This document shows, in pieces, positions 9,504 to 22,040 of a stretch of 64,000 bases of DNA. The stretch's first letter is position 1, and every line of letters starts with the position of its first letter. This stretch comes from Fremontodendron californicum (lineage: Eukaryota; Streptophyta; Magnoliopsida; Malvales; Malvaceae): assembly GCA_030761205.1 (NCBI GenBank), contig JAULJL010000025.1, positions 5,027,501 to 5,091,500 of the forward strand, in the 5' to 3' direction. The notes under the pieces are model-generated. The model searched no databases and had not been told where the DNA came from. It saw only the letters and a program-made list of their open reading frames with translations. A program made the translations under genes and the position numbers.

Positions 9504-12500
9504 ATGAAGATTATCTCATGGAATGTTAGGGGACTGGGAGGTAGTATTAAGGTTATGGCCTTGAGGAATTTGGTTTCGAATTGGAGGCCAGAGATGGTTC
9601 TTATTCAGGAATCAAAGCTAAAGTCTATTGATCCAAAGTTTATTAGAAAGGTCTGGGGACGCTCCCCTGTTGAAATGGAATTCTCGGCGTCGGCGGGATC
9701 CGCTGGGGGTCTCATTATCTTCTGGCGGAAGGATTTTTTCTTAGTCGAGTCGAAAATTATTTCACCTCGTTTCATTCTTCTGTTTAGTTCGTTAAAGGTG
9801 AACAACATAAGATGTGGGTTTGTGAATATCTATGCTCCAAATGAGGATGGTGAAAGAGCTGCCTTTTGGGATGAGCTTCTGAGTGTGTTACAGGGCTATG
9901 ATTGTTTTTGGTGTCTAGGGGGTGATTTCAATATGGTTAGAAGCCCTGATGAGAAAATCGGATCAGTGTTCAGCACTACTTCTATGTTGCTATTTTCAAA
10001 CTTTATTAATCAAGCTGAACTCATGGATCTGCCAATGTCAGGAGAAAAATACACTTGGACCAGTAATAGGGCCGTTCCGTCCTTTAGCAGATTGGATAGG
10101 TTCCTTTTATCGCCTGGTCTGGTTGCTTTATGGCCTTCGATCAAACAAAGTGCTCTTCCTCGTTCTCTTTCCGATCATAATCCAGTAATGATTGTTGAAG
10201 AGAGCGTCAACTGGGGGCCCAAACCTTTTCGGTTCTTCAACAACTGGTTGGATGATAGAAGCTTTCATTCTGTTATCCAGACTACTTGGAATTCTATAGG
10301 ATGTTCTCGGCCTTCGGGGTGGGGTTTATGGTTCAAGCTGAAAAATCTCAAACCAGCCATTAAAGACTGGTCTGTTAGGTACCATAAGGCTGATTTCTAC
10401 AACATTGTGGAACTTGAAAAGGAGATTGCTGGCCTCGAACAGAGTGTACAACAGGGGCAGGTGGGGAACCAGGTGCGAGAAGAGTTATGGAATAAGAAGG
10501 CGGATTTATGGTCACTGTATCGTATCGAAGAACAAACTTGGCTCCAGAAATCGAGATTAAAATGGGCGCAAGAGGGTGATAGGAATACTAAATTCTTCCA
10601 TATTGTCGCTACAGCTAGGAGTCGCAAGAACCATATTGGGAAATTGTTGATTGATGGGAAGGTGTTCGATGAACCTAGGGCTCTCATGAAGGCCATTGGG
10701 TCATATTTCAAAAACCGCTTTAACTCTACAAAGGTAGCCAGACTCAAAGATCTCAAGTGCAGTTTTAAGTCATTATCAGCGCAAAGTTCGTCTAATCTTG
10801 AGCGGCCTTTTTCGGAGGAAGAGGTTTGGGGTGTCATCCAAGACTGCGATGGCAACAAAGCTCCGGGGCCGGATGGTTTTAATCTGAATTTCTTCAAGTC
10901 CTTCTGGGCCACGGTGAAGGGTGAGGTTATGTCGTTCATGAATAATTTCCATAGCACTGGTTGTATTGATAACTGTCTAAATGCGTCTTTTATTGCTCTT
11001 ATACCTAAATGTGATTCTCCGTGCTCCATTAGCGATTACCGCCCTATCAGCTTGGTGGGCAGTGTTTATAAAATTCTAGCCAAAGTTCTTGCTAATCGCC
11101 TGAAGAAATCGGTGGGGGATATTGTTGGGCAAAACCAGTTCGCGTTTATCCCGGGGCGTCAAATTCTGGACAGTTCCTTAATTGCCAATGAGGTTATTCA
11201 TTCCATGAAGACTAATGGAGAGGGTGGTATGATATTTAAGGTTGATTTCGAAAAAGCCTATGATTGTGTGGATTGGTCCTTTCTTGATTTTGTTATGGGT
11301 AGAATGGGCTTTGGGGATAAGTGGAGGACTTGGATTCAGTCGTGTTTATCTTCAGCTTCTTTATCAGTCCTAGTTAATGGGGTGCCAACGGAACAGTTCA
11401 GGATGAGCAGAGGGTTGAGACAAGGCTGTCCCCTTTCCCCCTTATTGTTTAATCTGGTTGCTGAAGTTTTGAGCTTATTTCTTAATAAGGCTACTTCAAC
11501 CGGCCTTTTCAGGGGTATGACTATTGATCCAGGGTCTGTGTCTATATCTCATCTTCAGTTTGCGGATGACACAATTATCTTCTGTGAGCCTGTGGTGGAG
11601 CAGGTTAGGAATGTTAAAAGAATTCTAAAGTGCTTTCAGTTGTTATCTGGCCTCAAAGTTAATTTGAAAAAGAGCAGTCTTTTTGGAGTTGGGGTGGAGC
11701 AAAGTGTCACTGATCGGTGGGCTTCGGATATCTGTTGTCTGAGCAGTTGTCTTCCATCCCTTTATCTCGGTCTTCCCTTGGGGCACGGAGCGAACTCTAT
11801 CTCACTGTGGAGTCCTATCATCGATAATTTCAACAAGAGGCTTGCCGGCTGGAAAGGCAATCTACTCTCCATTGGCTGCAGATTGACTCTTATTAAATCG
11901 GTGTTGTCTTCTCTGCCCATTTATTTTATGTCCCTACTTCAAATCCCTCGTACCGTATCTGATGAACTGGATAGAATGGTCAGAAGATTCCTTTGGGGTG
12001 GTTCTTCGTCGGTGATGAAGATGCATATGGTTAATTGGAAGTCTGTCTGTAATACCAAGAAATTTGGAGGACTCGGTCTAGTTGATTTAAGGCTTAAGAA
12101 CAGAGCGCTGCTCAATAAATGGATCTGGAGATTTGGAAATGAGCGTTCCTCTTTATGGAGATCAGTCATTGTCGAGAAATATGAGTCATCGGTGGGTAAT
12201 CTGCTTCCTTCATGCAGCCGGTATCGGAAAATGTCCCCAACATGGAAAAACATTATTCGACCCCTTATGCCTTCAAATCATTTTCATCCTTTTTTGTATG
12301 CTGGGTTGTGTTTTCTTCCAGGTGATGGCAGCTCCATAAATTTTTGGCAGGATGAATGGATCGAAGGCGTTATCCTTAAAGAGCAGTTTCCAAGAGTTTT
12401 TGCGGTTGCTGTTTCTAAAAACGGGAAAGTAGCGGATTTTGGCAAATGGCAGAATAATCAATGGCACTGGGAGGTTAACCTCCGAAGAAGATTGTTTGAT

Positions 12501-13654
12501 TGGGAGCTTCAGCAGTGGGAATCCCTGTTGGATCTGCTGGGAAAACAAGTGCTCTTCAGAAACTCCTTTGACTCAGTTGTTTGGAAGCACACCCATAGTG
12601 GCATTTATTCCTCTAACTCTTTCTGCCATTCTGTGTTGAGTGAGTCCTCGTCAAAATGGGATCATTCGAAATTTATATGGGCCGGTTATGCGCCTCCGAA
12701 GGTGGAAATCTTTTGCTGGCTAGTTTTGAGAGGCAGCGTAGCTACCAAAGTTGAACTCAGCAAGAGAGGTCTTATTGTTAATGGTTCGACGTTGTGTCCA
12801 CTATGCAATCTGATGCCTGAAACTATTGAGCATCTGTTTTTTACATGCAGAGTCTCATGGTTTGTGTGGGCCCATTGTTGTCTTTCTTGGGGCATATCTT
12901 GGTCCACGCCAAGGAGTGCCGTGGGTTTTTTTCTTGCGTGGCAGGATGCATTCCCAGCGAATCATTGCAGCAAATTGTGGAGAATGATTTTTTTGTTGCA
13001 CTATGGTCTATTTGGTTGCACAGGAATGATATTGTTTTTAATAGGAAAAATGTTGCTGTTTGGCAGTTACTGGACTCTATTAGACTCAGACTCGCTTTGT
13101 GGTCCAAGGCTAAGTGGCCTTTTGAGGAAGGACTGTTTTCGCAGTTCAAGTGGTCACCTGCTATTTGTCGATTGAAGAGGGAAATGAAAGTTGGCATTGA
13201 TACGACTTGGAATAAGCCACCTGCCGGCTGCCTTAAGTTCAACGTCGATGGTTCGGCGCGTGGTAATCCCGGTCCTGCGGGGATTGGCGGTATTATGCGC
13301 GACAATCAAGGTATGGTGAAAGCAGTTTTTTCTAAATCTATCGGCTTTGCTAAGGCATATGAGGCTGAATTAAGGGCCGTCAAAGAAGCCTTCCTCATTT
13401 TTGGTGCTTCGTCTTGGGCGCTATCGCATAAACTTATAATTGAATGTGATTGCCAGATGGTTGTTGCTTGGGTTAAGAATCCGAGTAGAGCCCCATGGCG
13501 GATTTCGCGAAGTATAAAGGCTATAGAGTTTGTACGAACTGCGGTTCAGAACTGGGAAATTGTTCATATTTTGAGGGAGGCTAATGGTGAAGCTGATAAG
13601 CTAGCCAAATCTGGTGTAAACAGGGGGTCAGATTTGTTGTTTTATAATCCTTAG
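9504..13654 (+). pseudogene. LINE-B ORF2: endonuclease, reverse transcriptase, zinc-finger and RNase H, one frameshift
   Basis: The polyprotein would nick target DNA and copy the element RNA. The endonuclease fills about the first 230 residues, with WNVRG, GGDFN and SDHNPV. RT has AFIPGRQILD, FKVDFEKAYDCVDW, GLRQGCPLSPLLFN and FADD. A zf-RVT-like segment (CPLCNLMPETIEHLFFTC) lies near 12800. The C-terminal RNase H (FNVDGSARGNPG, YEAELRAVKEA, ECDCQMVV, EANGEADKLAK) lies in another frame that is open to 13654. The frames switch at the T7 run near 12987-12993, where one more T would restore continuity. This is therefore a single-base deletion or an assembly homopolymer error. Apart from that there are no stops, so the element was active recently. 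Confidence 0.88.
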
Positions 13655-13742
13655 TTTTGTCTACAGCATGCTGTTTTCTGGTTTGTAAAAAGGACATCTT
13701 CTTAATTGCAATAAATCATGCTTTTCAAAAAAAAAAAAAAAA

Positions 13743-15275
13743 GACATTACAAGGCTACTGCACTGCTTGCTGCTAGTGAATGGCAGCAGCAGCTACTGCA
13801 CTGCTTGCCTCATATTTTTTTTCTATCAAACTTACATGAAAGAAAAATAATTACAAAATAAAACAACTTAACTGTTAACTACAAAAAATAAAATAAAAGT
13901 ATGAATAAATAACTTAGTAACTGTCAAATTAAAATAGATACAGACAACTCAAGAAAGATCTCATAACAATTGGGGAGGCAGTAAAAAAGAGAAGTCATTG
14001 TACTAATAATTAAAAAAAAAAACTAGATTATGAAGTAAATTTGTTTTAATAGATTCATATGCTAGTTTGCCTCATGGTTAGAAACTGCAGCTGAAAGTTT
14101 AGTTGTGAAAACAAGTTCTGAAATAGAACTGCTCCTGCTCCATAAAAGCAATTTTGGAATCTCTCCAATATTTTTAAATAATATAAGGTATAAAATAATC
14201 TAATTTAGATTTACAAATATCCTTAATCCATAAAATACTTAATAAATCCGACAATGGAGCCTCTTCATAAGAATGAATAGTTTTTATTGAAGACTTTTGA
14301 AGTGAGGTGGATTTCAAAAATCAGTCTCAAATGATGGAAAGCATTTTTGGTTCAATATTTAATATATCGAAAGTTAAAGACCATTAAATTTTAGGACCCA
14401 TAAGATAACATTAGGCTAATTAGGTACCGTCCTCTCAGACGAGCGTTGTGAGGGTGCTAATCCTTCCCCGTTCGTAATTGGACTCCCGAACCTAGTTCTG
14501 AACATAGACCATAACCTATTTTTTTAGGGTACCTTAGTCAAGCTTAGGATTATCTAGAAAGAATAGATTCACATAGATAATTAATCACACCTAGTAAATA
14601 AAAAAAGATTAATGACGACTCCATGTTTACGTCTGGCATGCTGAATTCGCGTTTGGCATGTTATGACAAATATTGTAAGCTAACTTGATTTTCTGTTACT
14701 TATGGAATGAACCTGTTTATGAAAGATTGACAGACAGAGAAATGGTATGTATGTTGCTATGCTATTTGCTGCAGTTATGTTTTTAATTCTTGGTTGGGCC
14801 AACTCCTCTTGTCTGGTCATTTCGACATTCTATTGATGCACCTTATGCTTATTGGTGAATCTTTTTTCTGGACTGTGATTTCTATCCAAATTATAGTTTT
14901 TGAGTTTGCAGAACTTTCATCTGTTCAGTGAAGTTTTGATATCTTATTGATCCTTGAACTTGTGTGGACTAGAACCATGATAGATGATGCATTAGGTAGT
15001 ATTGGATAATGCGACAAACAGCATTATTCGTATATTTTACTGCTTATTCTGTACATCAGATTCAATGCTCTCCAGGCTCTTTATGAACTAGTTGCTTTAG
15101 TTCATGACCATGTTAATGCTTCTGATCAAAATCAACCAGTTTTGTCTACTTTAATAAATGGTTTGATGTGTTATGCGACAGATAAGCAAAATAAAACTTT
15201 AATGACTGAAATATTTCATTTAGAAGATGACCCAGTAGCTAAAATTCTCTAGATCCCAGTTTATCTCAAACTTTA
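13743..15275. other. Intergenic DNA between LINE-B and Copia-1, with a possible exon
   Basis: GCTACTGCACTGCTTGC occurs twice (about 13754 and 13791). 14160-14201 repeats 8240-8281. Around 14420-14520 there is a segment (GAGCGTTGTGAGGGTGCTAA, then GACTCCCGAACC) of a kind often seen in plant LTR-element debris, which I cannot assign. From about 15050 to 15253 a plus-strand frame preceded by CAG reads ALYELVALVHDHVNASDQNQ and on to a TAG. It looks coding, but I do not recognise the family. It may be an exon of a gene or of a CACTA element cut by Copia-1. Confidence 0.45.
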
Positions 15276-15970
15276 TGTTGGGCGTGGGTCCCTCTCATGT
15301 GGAGGAAAGACCATTTTGCCCTTTGCCCTTTTTAATTAAGAGGGCTATTGTATTTTGGTGAGAGGAGTCAGAACCAAAAACAAGAAAAATAAAAGAGGGA
15401 GGCGGCAGAGAAGAGAGGAAAGAGTGAGTTGCACAGTTTTGATCAAGTCGTCGATTGGAGGTTCATCCGTGGTCCGATCTTCTTGATTTTCTGGCAATGG
15501 CTATAGGATACGTAGATGCTGATTGTGTACGGTGAGAATTTTCATCTGAACAATACAACATTCTGTTTTGTGTCTGAATAGTAGTCACGTTTTTGGGTGA
15601 TTTCTCAACTTTCTCTCTTTGATTTTAATATCACTTGTTGATAGCTAAGTTAGAGTTGTGTACTCATTGTGTTAGCTGAATTATTGTGATATTGTAAACA
15701 CACTCTCATTATAGTGGAGATTTTGACTGGACTCCTAAGTCTCGTGGTTTTTACCCTTTGATTTAAAGGGGTTTTCCACGTAAAAATTGTGTGTCTCGTG
15801 TGATTGGTTGTTTGTGATTATCCTTGGTTGAATTTGTGTTGCTAGAGTATATATATATATATATATCTTGTGCAATTTAGTACCATATTTACAGATCCTG
15901 TTAATTGGGAGAGAAAGAACTACCGGTTGTGCTTTCCCGATTTTTCGGTAAGTTCAATTTCTGCCCATCA
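15276..15970 (+). repeat. Copia-1 5' LTR (695 bp)
   Basis: Begins TGTTGGGCGTGG after CTTTA and ends GCCCATCA just before the primer site. It contains a variable (TA)n run near 15848-15866. It closely matches 22041-22747, 38879-39575 and 43604-44280. Confidence 0.93.
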
Positions 15971-15973
15971 CAC

Positions 15974-15985
15974 TGGTATCAGAGC
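15974..15985 (+). promoter_or_regulatory. Copia-1 primer binding site, initiator tRNA-Met
   Basis: TGGTATCAGAGC lies 3 nt downstream of the LTR end. This is the standard plant Copia minus-strand primer site, complementary to the 3' end of initiator methionine tRNA. Confidence 0.93.
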
Positions 15986-18900
15986 TTTGATTGTGTTGTT
16001 GTGTAATTATGGAGGCTGGCACAAGTAGAATGATTGTTTTGAATGGCACAAATTATCAATTGTGGCAGAATAAAATGAAAGACCTGTTATTTGTGAAGTT
16101 TTTGCATCTTCCTGTCTTTGCTACTCAAAAACCCGAATCTAAAAGTGATGAGGAATGGGAATTTGAGAATCAGCAGGTGTGTGCTTTTATTCGCCAATTT
16201 GTTGAGGAAAATGTTTACAATCACATTGATCAAGAGACACATGCACGCACATTGTGGAACAAGCTTGAAAACTTGTATGCTTTAAAGTCTGGCAATAACA
16301 AGTTGTTCATGCTTAAAAAAATGATGGAACTGAAGTATAAAGAAGGAACAACTGTGGCTGATCACTTGAATGAGTTTCAAGGAGTTATGAATCAGTTAAT
16401 TGGTATGGGCATCAAATTTGAGGATGAAGTAGTAGGGCTTTGGTTGCTTGCTACTCTACCGGATTCTTGGGAAACATTTCGAGTTTCACTTATTAATTCT
16501 GCTCCTAATGGTGTAGTAACTTTGGAACTTGCCAAGAATGGTGTTTTGAATGAAGAAGTGAGAAGAAAGTCTCAGGGTTCTTCATCACAGTCTGAGGTTC
16601 TAGTTACTGAAAATAGGGGGAGAAGTAGGAGCAAAAATGAAACGGGTAGAGATAAAAGCCGAAGCAAGTCAAGATCAAGATTTAAAAATGTTGAGTGCCA
16701 TCATTATGGCAAGATGGGCCATATCAAGAAATATTGCTACAAGTGGAGGAAAGAGAACAAAAGTGGTAGTGATAAACAAGAGAAGAGGGATCATGGAAAG
16801 AATGATCGTGTTACTACTGCTACCTCTGATGATCTGTTGGTTACTTGTGATGAGAATGTGATCAACTTAGCTTGCGACGAGACAAGTTGGGTAATAGACA
16901 CTGGTGCTTCACTTCATGTCACGTCTAGGAAGGAATTCTTCACATCTTATACGCCTGGTAATTTTGGGGTATTGAAGATGGGTAATGATGGCTTGGCACA
17001 TGTCGTTGGCATGAGAGATGTCTGTTTGGAAACTAACAATGGAACAAAGTTGACGCTAAAAAATGTCAGACATGCACCGGATATCCGTTTGAATTTGATT
17101 TCAGTGGGAAAGCTAGATGATGAGGGATTTTGTAACACCTTCAGTGATGGTCAGTGAAAATTGACTAGAGGCTCACTCGTTGTGGCTCGAGGAAAGAAGT
17201 GTTCAAATTTATATTTGATGCAGTCTTCAATTTCCAGAGGCATTGTTAATGTGACGGAAAATGATAGTTCAACTGTGTTATGGCATAAACGGCTTAGTCA
17301 CATGAGTGAAAAGGGGCTTAATTGTCTTGCTAAGAAGAATCAACTTTCTGGGTTGAAGAATGCTACACTGAAGAATTGTGCTCATTGTTTGGCTGGAAAA
17401 CAAAGAAGAGTTTCATTTAAGAGTCATCCTCCTTCAAGAAAATCAGATTTGCTAGAGTTGGTACATTCTGATGTTTGTGGTCCTTTGAAAGTAAGGTCGT
17501 ATGGTGGTGCACTTTATTTCGTGACTTTTATTGATGACCATTCAAGAAAACTTTGGGTCTATACTTTGAAAACAAAAGACCAAGTGCTTGATGTGTTCAA
17601 ACAGTTTCAGGCTTCAGTTGAAAGGCAAACTGGGAAGAAGTTGAAGTGCATCCGTTCTGATAACGGCAACGAATATAGTGGACCATTTGATGATTATTGT
17701 CGTGCACAGGGAATCAGACATCAAAAGACACCTCCTAAGACACCACAGTTGAATGGCTTAGCCGAAAGAATGAACAGAACATTGATTGAGAGAGTCAGAT
17801 GTTTGCTTTCAGATGCAAAGTTACCTAGATCTTTTTGGGGTGAAGCTTTGTATACAGTGGCACATGTGATTAATTTGTCTCCAAGTGTTCCTTTGCAAGG
17901 TGATGTTCCAGACAAAGTTTGGTTTGGTAAGGATATGTCATATGATCACCTGCGTGTGTTCGGTTGCAAGGCTTTTGTACATGTTCCAAAGGATGAGAGG
18001 TCAAAGTTAGATGCCAAGACTCGTCAATGTATCTTTGTTGGTTATGGTCAAGATGAATTTGGGTACAGGTTATATGACCCAGTTGAAAAGAAGCTTGTTA
18101 GAAGCAGAGATGTTGTTTTCATTGAGGATCAGACCATTGATGACATTGACAAGGCGGAGAAAATCGATCCACAGAATAGTGATGACTTGACCGCCATGGA
18201 TCCAATTCCTCTAACCCCTCCGCCAAATCCAGTTGAGGATAGCATGCAAGAAGATGTCCATGATGACCAGCAGGGTATGGGTGATTTTGATGCTCCCATG
18301 GATAGTGTTGTGAATGATCAACACCAAGGACCTATATCTCCACCAACAGTTCCACTTCGGAGGTCTACTAGAGATCGACAGCCTTCTGTGAGGTATTCTT
18401 CTGATCAGTATGTTCTTTTAACTGATGGGGAAGAACCAGAGTGTTATGAAGAGGCTATGGGGAGTGAATGCAAAGATCAGTGGGTTGATGCTATGAAAGA
18501 TGAGCTTAAATCTTTACATGACAACCATACGTTTGAGCTGGTGAAATTGCCTAAGGGTAAAAGAGCTTTGAAAAATCGGTGGGTTTACAGGTTGAAGCAA
18601 GAAGAGAATTCTTCAACTCCACGATACAAAGCTAGATTGGTCGTCAAGGGTTTCAGTCAGAAAAAGGGGATTGATTTTGAGGAAATATTCTCTCCAGTTG
18701 TAAAAATGTCCTCTATCAGATCTATATTGAGTTTGGCATCCTATTATGACTTGGAAGTCGAGCAAATGGATATGAAAACTGCTTTTCTTCATGGTGATTT
18801 AGAAGAAGAGCTTTACATGGAGCAGCCAGAGGGTTTCATTGCACAAGGAAAAGAGGACTATGTGTGCAAATTAAAGAAGAGCTTGTATGGTTTGAAGCAA

Positions 18901-19436
18901 GCTCCGAGGCAATGGTACAAGAAGTTTGAGTCTGTTATGGGGGAGCATGGCTACAAGAAGATTACTTCTGATCATTGTGTTTTTGTCAAGAAATTCTCTG
19001 GTGATGATTTTATTATTTTGTTGCTCTATGTTGATGATATGCTTATTGTTGGTCGTAATGCTTCTAAGATTAATATGTTGAAGCAAGAGTTGAGTAAATC
19101 CTTTGCGATGAAAGACTTGGGGCCAGCAAAGCAAATTCTTGGCATAAGGATCACACGTGATAGAAATGCCAAGAAATTGTGGTTATCACAAGAGAAGTAC
19201 ATTGAAAAAGTACTTCAAAGGTTTAGTATGGATAAAGCTAAAGTGGTGAGCACTCCTCTTGCTACACACTTTAGATTGAGTGTCAAGCAGAGTCCTTCCA
19301 CAAGAGAAGAGAAGGAAGACATGCAGAAGGTTCCTTATGCTTCAGCCGTGGGTAATTTGATGTATGCAATGGTATGCACAAGACCTGACTTAGCTCATTC
19401 TGTTGGCACCGTCAGTCGGTTTCTTTCTAATCCAGG

Positions 19437-21457
19437 TGATGCACCCAAAAGAGTGTATCTTATTTAACCTTGCACTAAAAAGATAAATTGTAAGTATAGT
19501 AGTTAGCAAGGGTCGAGTCCTCAGGGATTGGGTTTTAGTTTATAAGTTAATAGTTTAAAACTTAAATTCAAGAACAATAAAAGAAAAGGGGTTTTTGAAG
19601 CCAGATTTAAACTAAAGTAAATAATAAGAATAAGATGCAAGGCGGTATAACCAGCCAATAAAAATATATAAACTAAATTAGGCGGTATAACCAGCCAATG
19701 AAAATATATATACTAAATTAGGCGGTATAACCAGCCAATAAAAATAAAACAAAGTTAATATACAAATTAGGCGGTATAACCAGCCAATAAAAATAAATAT
19801 ACTTTTAAAAATAAGCAAACTAAAAGTAAGAAAACAAGTAAGTAAGAAGAATCAAATATGAAAAATATGGTTAAGGTTTCATTCTCCACCACTAGACATC
19901 ATTAAGAATCAATTTCAGATCTATCATTATCAACCAACTATCAAAGTTAACAACCGTAGATAACAACAAGCTCTGTTACCCCAATCTTTCCTTAGTTTGT
20001 CGTTAAATAGAACAAGCTCTCTATTTAATCTCTAACCATTAAACAACCTAGAATAAGCTCTCTAAATTCAATTTAATGGCAGCTTTATGATGAGAAAGAT
20101 AGGTTGATCTAAGCAACAAACACATAAGCTCGGATTGTTCAACTTAGGTTATGTTCCACTTTGCAATTATTGAAAACTTGACCATAATCATTAATCACAA
20201 ATTGCCACTTATGAATAGGAAATCAAGACAATTACACGGATCAAGACTCCTAAACTAGCAATAGATAATTATCAAGATCTATCTAGTTGTACACCTAAAT
20301 AAATCAAGACAACATCATGAACAATTCTTGTAGAAAAACATAAGCAACTTTGATAGAAAATTAATGATAGATAGAATCTGAAAATCAATCACAAAACATG
20401 TCTAGGGCTTTGAAATCACCCTTAACCAAATAGAAGTTTAGCCTAGAATAGGCATTATAAACATAAAATTAAATAGAATCTAAGAAGAAAATAAAAGAAA
20501 GAAAGAAGAAGAAGAAGAATATTAATTATCCAACCTCTTGCTCTTTCTAAAGAAAAAGAAAACTAGAGAAAAGAAAGAAGAAGAAAACTTAGAGAATTTT
20601 GTTAAAATGGCTAATATCCTACCAATCTCCAATATGATCCCTTACAATCATCCAAGGCCCTCTATTTATACACATTTTGGAGGGCTAAATGACAAGAGAC
20701 AAGCTTTACAAATTTCAAAGGTAGGTATATGACGATTTTGATCAGCCAACTTGATGGTCGATTTCGTCAATATTGGAGGCCTGATCTGATCACATGGTCT
20801 TCTAGAAAAAGGTTCCCCTATCAGTTACGGAACCATAGCCGTTGGAATCAGCTCATTTTCTGATGTGGTTAAGCAGATATGGGCAAAATACGAAAACATG
20901 TCAGCACAGACGTCATTGCACATCAGCCACCTTGATGGTCGATTTCTTCAATATTGGAGGCCTGATCTGATCACATGGTCTTCTAGACAAAGGTTCCCCT
21001 ATCAGTTACGGAACCATAGCCGTTGGAATCAGCTCATTTTCTGATGTGGATAAGAAGATATGGGCATAATACGAAAACATGTCAGCACAGACGTCATTGC
21101 ACATCAGCCAACTTGATGGTCGATTTCGCTAGGGAAAACGACTCCGTTTTAAGAAGTGTAAAACATGAAAAAGATAGATATGCCTCTTAGCTTTGCATGG
21201 CTACAAATTTCAGCCTTATTGCTTCAGTGAAACTCGAGATATAGCTGATATGGCAAAAGGTGTCGGAACTGAAACTGAACTGGATTTGCCCTTAATTCTA
21301 GTAATCTGAAATCACTCAAAGAAACTTGTGAAAAACACCAAAATACATAAAAATATAAAAGATCATAAACACAATTAGACTAAACAATAATAACTCGTAT
21401 TTGACACAAAACATTAATAAAACATAACTAAAAACTATATAATTATACGAGTTATCA
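19437..21457 (-). mobile_element. Gypsy-type solo LTR nested in Copia-1
   Basis: Bounded by TGAT...ATCA termini and the 5-bp target duplication CCAGG (19432-19436 and 21458-21462). Copia-2 shows the empty site. The right 800 bp is clearly related to the LTRs of the Gypsy element at 46905-56220 (same termini and the same minus-strand orientation). The left part differs and holds four copies of GGCGGTATAACCAGCCAAT (19640-19800), a motif that lies outside the LTR in the 46905 element. It has no coding potential. Confidence 0.88.
20741..21102. repeat. 181-bp tandem duplication inside the solo LTR
   Basis: Two consecutive 181-bp units, 20741-20921 and 20922-21102, each begin ATCAGCC and run through GATGGTCGATTTC and CGTTGGAATCAGC. 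A partial third start follows at 21103. The Gypsy LTRs at 46905 and 54724 have one unit. Confidence 0.88.
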
Positions 21458-22040
21458 CCAGGCAGAGAGCATTGGAATGCAGTGAAGTGGATTATGAGAT
21501 ATCTTCGGGGTACTTCCAACTTGAAACTTTGCTTTGGCAATGAGAAACCTGTTCTAGTTGGTTATACAGATTCTGATATGGCTGGAGACATTGACTCCAG
21601 AAAGTCCACTTCGGGTTACTTAATTACTTCTGCAGGGGGAGCTGTGGCTTGGCAATCCAGATTGCAAAAATGTGTTGCATTGTCCACTACTGAGTCAGAG
21701 TTCATTGCAGTGACCGAAGCGTGCAAGGAGTTGCTTTGGATGAAGAGATTTATGCAAGAACTTGGCTTTACCCAAGAGAGGTATGTTTTATTTTGTGATA
21801 GCCAAAGCGCTATTCATCTTGGTAAGAATTCAACCTTTCATGCTAGGTCTAAACATATCGATGTAAGGTATCATTGGATACGAGATGTTCTCGATGCTAA
21901 ATTGTTATAACTTGAGAAAATTCATACTGATGATAATGGTGCTGATATGTTGACTAAAGCCTTACCAAGAGAAAAGTTTGAAATATGTTGTTTGATCACC
22001 GGGATAGCGAACACCTCCACATAGTCGGGAGGGGGAGATT

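Larger units (their letters stand above)
8719..13742 (+). mobile_element. LINE-B: L1-type non-LTR retrotransposon, 5'-truncated, with 5' hairpin and poly(A)
   Basis: The layout is a rearranged 5' end, the last part of ORF1 (8920-9456), a 47-nt gap, ORF2 (from ATG 9504) with endonuclease, reverse transcriptase and zinc-finger region, then a C-terminal RNase H ending at 13654, a short 3'UTR with AATAAA-like AATAAATC near 13711, and A16 at 13727-13742. ORF2 is about 97% identical in protein to LINE-A by eye, so both belong to one recent family. Flanks share only GACAT (8709-8713 and 13743-13747), which is weak for a LINE target duplication. Confidence 0.9.
16009..22024 (+). pseudogene. Copia-1 gag-pol polyprotein, split and mutated
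   Basis: Starts MEAGTSRMIVLNG. Domains in order: gag; a zinc knuckle that here reads CHHYGKMGHIKKYC with the second Cys replaced by Tyr (Copia-2 keeps Cys); protease (WVIDTGASLHVTS); pre-integrase HHCC; integrase (VHSDVCGPL, FIDDHSRK, SDNGNEY); RT (TAFLHGDLEEELYM, YVDDMLIVG); RNase H (GYTDSDMAGD, ALSTTESEF, DSQSA). Breaks: TGG to TGA at 17155-17157, the 2,021-bp solo LTR insertion after 19436, and GAA to TAA at 21908-21910. The terminal TAG is at 22022-22024. It cannot make a full polyprotein. Confidence 0.9.

Noticed and set aside
8709..13747. GACAT as the LINE-B target-site duplication
   Set aside because: Only 5 bp and not flush with the rearranged 5' end; chance match is likely.
19640..19800. 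Regularly spaced 19-bp repeats resembling a CRISPR array
   Set aside because: Plant nuclear context, only four copies, spacers themselves similar and AT-rich, and the repeats belong to a Gypsy leader/LTR.
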